NCBI GenBank assembly: GCA_014529385.2
Contig: CM043944.1
Location: forward strand, 177,726,240-177,790,239
DNA from: Adiantum capillus-veneris
Lineage: Eukaryota; Streptophyta; Polypodiopsida; Polypodiales; Pteridaceae
Length of the DNA: 64,000 bases
Reading direction: 5' to 3'
A program made the translations under genes and the position numbers. The notes below the pieces were generated by a model. That model was given only the letters and a program-made list of their open reading frames with translations. It searched no databases and was not told the DNA's origin. Positions 57,018 to 64,000 of this stretch are shown in pieces; position 1 is the first letter of the stretch, and every line of letters starts with the position of its first letter.

Positions 57018-57110
57018 AGTGAGCTTATACGGCCCATGGTAAAAAAGGCCAGATGCAACAATTTTATCACCAAAACTGGGATCCTAAATTGTACATTTGT
57101 CATCGACAAA

Positions 57111-57317
57111 TTAGACTACAAGTCCAAGTCTAGCAAGTGCAGATACAAACAAAAGATTCTTCTTGATCCCATGTACATAAAGTGCATCAACAAGTGTAAA
57201 AGAACTGCCATTTGCAGTAATAAGAACAATCTTTCCAACTCCCTGAACAGGATAAGAGGCATTTTTGGCACAAGTGACTGAATTCGCATGAGGGACAGAC
57301 TCAAGAGAGGTGAACAA
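57111..57317 (-). pseudogene. Copia protease-side region
   Basis: VTCAKNASYPVQGVGKIVL and DALYVHGIKKNLLFVSAL are the copia strands between protease and pre-integrase (A.V.G.G.I ... L.DVLYVP...NLLSV). The catalytic D-S-G lies in eroded sequence upstream (57318-57440). Confidence 0.78.
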
Positions 57318-57564
57318 TTCATGATGTGAGGTAATGTGCTTTGTAGAACCACTATTGAAATATCACACATGTGAGTCTGCAACAATTGACGTGCATGCAT
57401 CATAGACAACAGGATTGTAAATGCACTATGCACTATTCTGCATCAACATCAGCATCACAGTCTCCTTTCACAAAAGACTCAACAATGGCTGCATTTGTAG
57501 TGGAACTAGCATTTACAATGGAACCAACCTCTTTCTTTTTAGCCTCTTTGGACTTCAACTTATA

Positions 57565-57688
57565 ACTGCTTGATCAAGTGATCATTAACTTTACAATAAT
57601 GGCAACACATCTTCTTTTTTCCCTTGTCACCATAATTTCCAGATGAAGTGTTGCCAGCAGAAGCATTTGGAACAGAAGTTTTAAGACC
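57565..57688 (-). pseudogene. Copia gag zinc-knuckle remnant
   Basis: On minus a reading CCHYCKVNDHLIKQ preserves most of the copia knuckle C..C....H....C; the last Cys is lost. Gag stops abruptly at about 57688. Confidence 0.65.
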
Positions 57689-57974
57689 ATATTAGGTATT
57701 TTGGTAAAAATCTCACATTATGGGAATCTCCAAATCGACCGAATTCATGTAATTTGGGAATTTTCCACTTAAAGTGGGAAAAATTGAGGTGTGTGGCTAG
57801 TAAATAAAGTGAAAATCTCATAGGATTGTGGTGTTGATAAACACCAAAAGTCAAGAGGATGTACAACACATGGATTTGAATAATAACTATAAATTACATA
57901 AAACAAAGGAAGATACAAAAAAGATTTTGTTTACAAATTGACTAGTATAGTCACAATAGAAGCTCCACATAATT
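57689..57974. other. Sequence between the copia break and the transposase-like gene
   Basis: It is AT-rich and non-coding, with a small inverted repeat (GGGAATTTTCCACTT, AAGTGGGAAAAATT at about 57757-57786). It is likely the 3' untranslated region and one end of the element that carries the transposase-like gene; no complementary end was found in the window. Confidence 0.4.
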
Positions 57975-60900
57975 CTACTCCACATTTGATACCATATCTG
58001 AACTTTGATCCAAGTGTGGCTGATGTGCACGAGTGAGGCCTTCTTTGGCTTTTAGAGCATGTCTTTCTGGAATCTTTATTCTAGAAAATGGTCCTTCTTT
58101 TTTGGGTCTCCAGGACCAAACAATTGCATCTATAGTTTCCCACACTTGTGGGTCCTTATAGTTGACAGCCCAATAACCCTTCCAACAATTACTGTAAGCT
58201 TGAGTATCTGTCATCCCACTTTTTCTCGCGCAAGGTGCCCAATATTGAATCAAGAGTTTTTTGTAGTTTGGTGATGTAGACTCATTATCAATGTCAGATA
58301 AAGCCATTGCAAGCCACACTGGATAGATTTTTGTGTCACTCGGAACAAGCATAAGAAAGTCACCTTGGTGCACATCAGACATAGGGTCAAACTCTTCCCT
58401 TGGCCTATCTCGTTGAGGCCCACAAAAATGATCGTTCAACTCTTCAAGGCCTAGGAATCTTTCTGCTCCTTGTTGCAAATTCATTGTAGTGCTTTGTAGG
58501 TGAGAATATTCTTGAGTTTTTGGCCAAAACATTTCATACAAGACTCCCTCTGATATGATTGCTTTTCCAATCTCTTCAATTACCTTACTCCAATAATCTA
58601 TCACGGGTCTATAATATCGCGGAATACTTGAACCATTCCCTAAATTTTTCCAAAATTTTATATAGTTCTTTAGCCCCAAAATGACTTCTTCGTGGGCCTT
58701 GACATACTCCGCCATTTGTACTAGAGGTGGATCTCCATGTGGTAACATTGGCTTGCCTTCTGTGTCTGTTTTCCAAAGGCGAATACTTCCACTCCAACTT
58801 GATACACCTACATGTGCCTTATATTGCATCATTGGTGTCTCATCCTGCATAAAGAACCTGAACTGAAGCGGTTTGGAATGTCCAACAAGTATGTCTTGTC
58901 CATCACAAAGATAGCCATCACAATATTGCTTGAAATCGGGGATCTTTGTGAGAAAAAATGGAGCTCGAGATGAAGATGAGCTGTTTCGTAATGTATCCAT
59001 CAAATGTGGCAAAGTATAGGTTTGTGTAACTCTCAACTTCTCTGAAAACCTACTAAACATGGCGTCTATGTCCTCATGTGTATGCCCAACCATTAAAAAT
59101 CCCAGCTCGATGGTTTTGAAAACACCCCTTGCAACAAGCATTGACAAATAGGCAAATAAGTATCGATTTTTGTTTTCCCCTGCACAATTATCCAATTGTA
59201 GCAACAAGTTCTCTGGCAATCTACGAAATGTTGATCCCAATTCCTCTTCTGCAATTTCTGACGACTGCACAATGGGCTCTTTTCCATCACTCAAGTTATG
59301 GTAGTCCAAAGCATCCCTTGAGTTCAAAGAATGTAGTAGTGAAATATTGCTCCTTGGAAGTCCATTTGTTACTAGATCACCAAGAGGATGCTTATCTATC
59401 CTCTCGAGGTTATGTAAACAATTAGCAATTGAGCCAATTGTAAGATTTGGATCAGCTGGCCACAAACCATTCAAGACAAAGTGTCCGTAATGACCTTCTC
59501 CATGTCCATGAGTGATCATGCCAATCAATGCCACCTGCAGATTATATCCTGAATCCACACCCTTGGGAACAATGCGTAATCTAGGAATGGCAGTCTTCTT
59601 TTGATCCATCTTATCATGGATTATGCATACATATTTTTGTGGTTGAGTTTCTGAATACGTGCGCCATGCATAACATAGGCTTGTGCAACTCTTTTGTTGT
59701 GCCATGTGAACTTCTCTCTCCCTCAAGAGAAGAGCTCTCTCTTCAAGAGAAGGTTTAGCTTCTAACCTTGCCTTGATTGAGCTACAAATATTGCACTTAG
59801 AGAACTCACTCGTCTTTGTTAAAGTGACATGTGGGTACTCTTTGTTCCAAATTCTACCAAAAGAAGATTGGGATAGCTTCTTCTCATAGCCCATTTGGTC
59901 AAGTGTCGTGTTGATTTCACATAAAATATCCACTTGTTTGTATGTTGATGGAATCACCAATTGAGTCTCTCTTGAGCCATCTAGCAGTGTTCTACTTCTA
60001 TGTGGCATCTTCTCAGAGTTGTTTTCCACAAACTCATTTAGTAGTGCTCTTGCTAAACTAGTATGTTGAAGTCCCCTTCTCAATGTACATGTGTTCCCAT
60101 GTACATATTGGCGCACACCATTTTCAAAGTTCTCCTTGTATCGATAAAATGATGTCTTTGGTATTCCATGTAGCTCATACCATGCTCTACAACAAACAAT
60201 AGAGCCATTTAGCCTGAATTGGTATCGTGACTTCTCATCTTTCTGATAACATATAGAAAGAACATCATAAACATAATTAGTGCGTGATTTTTGAGACTCT
60301 CCCCAAAATTGTTGTCGTAACCTTGTCACCATATCACGATCTGCAAATTGGCAGCATTTTTGTGCACAACAATCAATGCATGATACCCTTTGAATTGATT
60401 TGTTTGAAAGGTAAAAAGTCGAAGCTGGTGCTGCTTTTGATTTTTGAGTCCTGTTCATGAAAGTGTATCGTCTCTTCCTTGACAACTGGACAACATTACT
60501 CCCATCAAGTTTTTTTCCAACATTGCCATCGTTGGATACATCCTCATATGTAGCATGCATGCCATCAACAGGAACAAAGCGTTGTAATGGGCTCCCATTC
60601 AACATTGTTGTCTGCTTGATGGGCCACTTTAGCAAAGTGATGCTACCCACTTCAACCACATCATCAATGCTTGCATTTTCTCTTTCAATACCCACACCCA
60701 CACAATCAGGACCAAGTTCCTGAAAGTTGACATAATCATGTGGAAATACATATAAGATGGTCCCTTCATTCATGGTTTGCATCATTGTGTCATCTTTTAA
60801 AAGGACCCTCTGATTTCTCCAAGACTCTCGAATCATTGCTTCAAATTCTGGGCTTGTCATAGGTATTGCATCTGTAACTAGAGGATCAGAATGATCATGT

Positions 60901-61203
60901 TCTTCATCACCATTGTAGCTTTCGTGTGGATCAATTAAGTTCCCATTCAATACAAAAGATTGCAAAAGAAGCTTTGACCATCGAACATCACTCCATAATG
61001 AGCCTTGGAGAGATGAAGTATCCATTGTAGGAAAAGGTAGGACCACATCCTTCAAGCATTCCTCCACCAGTATGGAGACATTTCCCAGCCCTATCTTTGT
61101 ACCACCACAAGTGGAATCTGGATCTGTTCTACACACACAACCAATACCAACGATTTCATTGTCAAGTATCATATGTACTTTCTCCCCAGATTCGAAGTCC
61201 GTC
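57975..61203 (-). CDS. DDE-type transposase-like protein (DUF7869 family), long intact exon
   Basis: An uninterrupted frame of 1,065 codons from the ATG at 61172, open also upstream to a good splice acceptor (TTTTTACTTACAG, exon from 61203), so the true start is likely in an earlier exon to the right. After a variable N-terminal half comes a Cys-rich motif (CIDCCAQKCCQF, near residue 270), then a catalytic-type series: CIIHDKMDQKKT (residues about 517-528), LLLQLDNCAGENKNRY (Asp near 661) and VGHTHEDIDAMFS (near 695-705). This D..D..(E/D) set is the hallmark I recall for DUF7869, a transposase-derived family common in non-seed plants and animals. The role inferred is DNA transposition. The lack of any stop or frameshift, against decayed neighbours, suggests recent activity or selection. 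Confidence 0.78.
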
Positions 61204-61295
61204 CTGTAAGTAAAAAGATTACATTGTTAAATCCATAGTTATAGAAAAATACTCTTCAAACAAAAAATCATGCTACAACATGAAAAAGGTTTGCA
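61204..61295 (-). other. Probable intron start side upstream of the transposase exon
   Basis: On minus the stretch ends TTTTTACTTACAG at 61204, a consensus polypyrimidine tract and acceptor. No donor can be fixed; the tandem array beyond may be inside the intron. Confidence 0.5.
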
Positions 61296-62830
61296 TAGGT
61301 TGGACAAGTGGTGAACCTTGAGACCAAATCCTCCTTGCTATATTAATGGAAGCAAGGTTGGACAAGTGGTGGACCTTGAAACCAAAGCCTCTTTGCTATA
61401 TGAGAGCATAGGTTGGACAAGTGGTGGACCTAGTTGTAATACCCACTGCCACCTATCAACTACTATAGGACTATGCTTTCCAATGTCCAAGTATCCCTTG
61501 AGTCTTTCAAGGTTGAACACGTGGTGGACCTTGAAACAAAAATCCCCTTTTTATATCAGAGCATAGCTTGGACAAGTGGTGGACCTAGTTATAATGCCCA
61601 ATATCCAAGGTGAAATACCTTAGGACTTTGCTACCTTGCTTGCCAATGTTTACGTAGCCCCTCATTTCTTTAATGGAAGTAAGGTTGGACAAGTGGTGGA
61701 CCTTGAAACCAAAGCCTCTTTGCTATATTAGAGCATAGGTTGGACTTAGTTTTAATACCCACTGCCACCTATCAACTACTATAGGACTATGCTTTCCAAT
61801 GTCCAAGTATCCCTTGAGTCTTTCAAGGTTGAACACGTGGTGGACCTTGAAACGAAAATCCCCTTTCTATATTAGAAAGGTTGAACACATGGTGGACCTT
61901 GAAACGAAAATCCCCTTTCTTTATCAGAGCATAGCTTGGACAAGTGGTGGACCTAGTTATAATGCCCAATATCCAAGGTGAAACACCTTAGGACCTTGCT
62001 ACCTTGCTTGCCAATGTTTACGTAGCCCCTCATTTCTTTAATGGAAGCAAGGTTGGACAAGTGGTGGACCTTGAAAGCAAAGCCTCTTTGCTATATGAGA
62101 GCATAGGTTGGACCTAGTTGTAATACCCACTGCCACCTATCAACTACTATAGGACTATGCTTTCCAATGTCCAAGTATCCCTTGAGTCTTGCAAGGTTGA
62201 ACACGTGGTGGACCTTGAAACCAAAATCCCCTTTCTATATCAGAGCATAGCTTGGACAAGTGGTGGACCTAGTTATAATGCCCCTCCTTCCTTTAATGGA
62301 AAAAAGGTTGGAAAAGTGGTGAATCTTGAAACCCAAACCCTTTGGCTATATATAGAGGATATCTTGGACAAGTGGTGGGCTTAGTTGTAGTATCCAATGT
62401 CCAAGGTCCAAGGTGAACTATGTAAAGACCTTACTTCCAAAGACAAAGTCGTACAAGTGGTTCTCCTTGAAACCAAAACCTCCTTAGTGTATTAGAACAT
62501 AGCTTGGAGAAGTGGTGGACTTAGTTGTAATGGTGAATGTCCAAAGCAAACTATTATAGGACCTTGATTCCCAAATCAAGTTTGGACAAGTGGTGGATCT
62601 TGAAACCAAAACCCCCTTACTCTATTAGAGCATAGCTTAGATTAGTGGAGGACCTAGCTGCCATGGAAAATGTTCAATCTGAACTGCTGCAGGACCTTGC
62701 TATTAAATGTCTAAGTAGAGCTAGCTTCTTTAATGGAATCAAGGTTGGGAAAGTGGTGCATCTTGAAACCAAAAGCCCTTTATTGTATTAGAGCATAGCT
62801 TGGACAAGTGAGGGACCTAGTTTTAATGTG
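61296..62830. repeat. Dimeric tandem array, core TTGGACAAGTGGTGGACCT
   Basis: About 20 or more copies of the 19-base core occur in one direction. They alternate between a form followed by TGAAACCAAA and a form followed by AGTTGTAAT, usually 55-60 bases apart within a pair. A higher-order unit of about 320-370 bp (with CCACCTATCAACTACTATAG and CAATGTTTACGTAGCCCC) repeats at about 61509, 61826 and 62194. Copies become more diverged to the right. Several frames stay open across units, but I see no sign that they are coded. Confidence 0.9.
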
Positions 62831-63291
62831 TGATGTCCAAAGAAAAGTATTACAAGACCTTGCTTTCCAATATTTGAATTGGTCAAGTGGTTAAAACTAA
62901 GTATAAAACTTTGACCATTTTCTTCTCGAATTGCCAAAAAGCTAGTTTTAGACACCCCTAAATGAAAATGGTTTAGGGTGGCCTTAAACAATGTTTTTTC
63001 AAAGACTTCAACAAAAGGGTTGCCGAAGAGTAATGACAATTTATTGTGGCTTGAAGTGCCTGAGTATGTGAAAACAAGCCTAGGTTTTCCACGAGGCAAA
63101 AGGTGACATAATAAGAACATTGGAAACTTAGGATTGACCATGTGGCCTAAACTTTGGCAAGTGAAGTGGTGGCCAAGTTTTGTGGCACAGTGTGCACTTG
63201 GTCCTATATGTGTTGACCACTTGGCTAAATCTAGGACCATAAGGCCAAACCTTTGGCACCTTAAATATAGTATGGGACATAATCTAGAACT
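62831..63291. other. Non-coding stretch right of the array
   Basis: A minus-strand frame of 150 codons (63240-62788) covers the stretch and the last array unit, but it has no known motif and part of it is array sequence, so I do not call it a gene. Confidence 0.4.
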
Positions 63292-63465
63292 GCTATAGTA
63301 AATTAGTAGTATAGCTAATATGTTAATATTTGTATTATATTTAAGTATATGCTAATATAATTTATGTTCAAAATTATATTAGCTATAGTAAATTAGTAGT
63401 ATAGCTAATATGTTAATATTTGTATTATATTTAAGTATATGCTAATATAATTTATGTTCAAAATT
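63292..63465. repeat. Exact 84-bp direct duplication, period 90
   Basis: 63292-63375 and 63382-63465 are identical by eye over 84 AT-rich bases starting GCTATAGTAAATTAG. Exact identity points to a recent duplication. Confidence 0.95.
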
Positions 63466-63509
63466 TCACTAATAAAGAATGTTCCCATTTAGCACTCCAG
63501 ATGCGGGGT

Positions 63510-63720
63510 CTTAGGGTAATGCCACAATGGGGTGACAAGGCAGCGCTTCCACGTGAGGTTTGGGGGTAGCGCTCTTGATGGGGATGTGGAATATAGCGCT
63601 CTCGATGGCGGGGCTTGGGAGGTTGATTTTGGGATATAGTTCTGGGCGGGGTCAAGGGGCAGCGCCCCGGGCGGGGTCAAGGGTCGAGGGGCAGCGTCCC
63701 CGTGGGGCTAGGGGTAGCGC
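63510..63720. repeat. GC-rich short repeats (GGGGCAGCGCCCC type)
   Basis: GGGGTCAAGGG, GGGGCAGCG and TAGCGC(T/C)C recur irregularly, in contrast to the AT-rich DNA on both sides. Similar GC-rich strings occur in plant LTRs and other repeats. A T12-type run follows at about 63727. Confidence 0.75.
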
Positions 63721-64000
63721 CCAAAGATTTTTTTTTTTTTAAAGTGAATTCCTAGTATAGAGTTACGCATGTTTTTCATATTTTCAACCATGATTTCTTT
63801 AATTTTGGCCATGTGAATTGGTTAATTTTTTATATTGCTTTTGTTTTTTTTAATCCTATGATAAAACATGGACTTGTAGCATACGTGGCATTCTAATAAA
63901 CCCTATCAAGATTAGGCACACAGAGAGCGCACGAGAAACGTACACAGAGAAAGCAGGCGAGCACCAAACACACAGAAAGTGCACACGGATCGCACACAGT
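63721..64000. other. Right edge, no gene recognised
   Basis: A T-rich then mixed sequence with a CACAGAGA/GCACAC-rich stretch after 63918. Nothing can be named. Confidence 0.4.

Larger units (their letters stand above)
54188..57690 (-). mobile_element. Element E: decayed Ty1/copia retrotransposon
   Basis: On minus the order is zinc knuckle, protease region, GAG pre-integrase, integrase, RT, RNase H, which is copia order (integrase before RT). Gag is cut at about 57688, where unrelated sequence leading to the DUF7869-like gene begins. No LTR pair is found. Confidence 0.85.

Noticed and set aside
61296-62830. CRISPR-like array
   Set aside because: Repeats are diverged, spacers are themselves repeated, and the context is a plant nuclear genome.
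62788-63240. 150-codon minus-strand ORF
   Set aside because: It starts in the tail of the tandem array and has no recognisable domain or codon pattern.
57689-64000. Terminal inverted repeats for the DUF7869-like element
   Set aside because: The sequence starting ATTAGGTATTTTGG near 57690 has no complement on the right side of the window.

Overview
This window is repeat-dense nuclear DNA from a land plant. The evidence is plant-type LTR retrotransposons with tRNA-Met and tRNA-Asp primer sites, a CACTA transposon with TNP2-like and TNP1-like genes and short GT-AG introns, and a captured piece of a plant heavy-metal-associated (HMA) gene. The gag/pol style of element A (DHG protease) and the OTU-bearing Helitron remind me of non-seed plants, but that is only an impression. 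No intact ordinary host gene is seen. Almost everything is a transposon or its remains, in several nested layers.

Layout. 1-9.3 kb is an AT-rich island of decayed genes: a protein-kinase pseudogene, an unrecognised gene, a multi-exon gene with well-kept splice sites whose last part resembles the zinc-ribbon region of replication protein A, two OTU cysteine-protease fragments, and the first part of a Helitron N-terminal region. The Helitron resumes at 25.63 kb, so 9,301-25,625 is a 16.3-kb insertion. That insertion is element A, a minus-strand Ty3/gypsy retrotransposon with LTRs of about 2 kb. Its gag is split by a 6.3-kb CACTA transposon (16,669-22,955, 3-bp target duplication ATT), which itself carries a captured HMA fragment. 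This gives three nested layers plus gene capture.

The Helitron stops near 26.49 kb, before its nuclease motif. A plus-strand gypsy, element B, follows: LTR end at 28,133, tRNA-Met primer site at 28,135, and gag-pol from 44.5 to 49.4 kb. It is split just after its primer site by element C (28,321-44,281, perfect target duplication GTCTT). Element C is a minus-strand LTR element with gag and protease but only the first few tens of residues of reverse transcriptase. It has a second long sense ORF near its 3' LTR (coiled coil, unknown function) and two clusters of a 22-26 bp palindrome carried on repeats of about 285 bp.

47.3-48.4 kb is a non-coding insert in the integrase of B. 50.0-53.6 kb holds a gypsy fragment, D, with inverted arms of about 450 bp. 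54.2-57.69 kb is a decayed minus-strand Ty1/copia element. 57,975-61,203 is an uninterrupted 1,065-codon ORF (minus strand) of a DDE-type transposase-like family (DUF7869 as I recall it), with a probable splice acceptor just upstream. It is followed by a dimeric tandem array (61.3-62.8 kb), an exact 84-bp duplication, and a GC-rich stretch.

How the parts relate. The genes serve the spread of their own elements: gag, protease, RT/RNase H and integrase for the LTR elements, and TNP2 and TNP1 for the CACTA. Element C lacks RT and integrase and must have relied on a relative. The in-frame stops in C, and most of those in A, fit C-to-T changes, as expected from long cytosine methylation. The only large reading frame free of disruption is the DUF7869-like gene.
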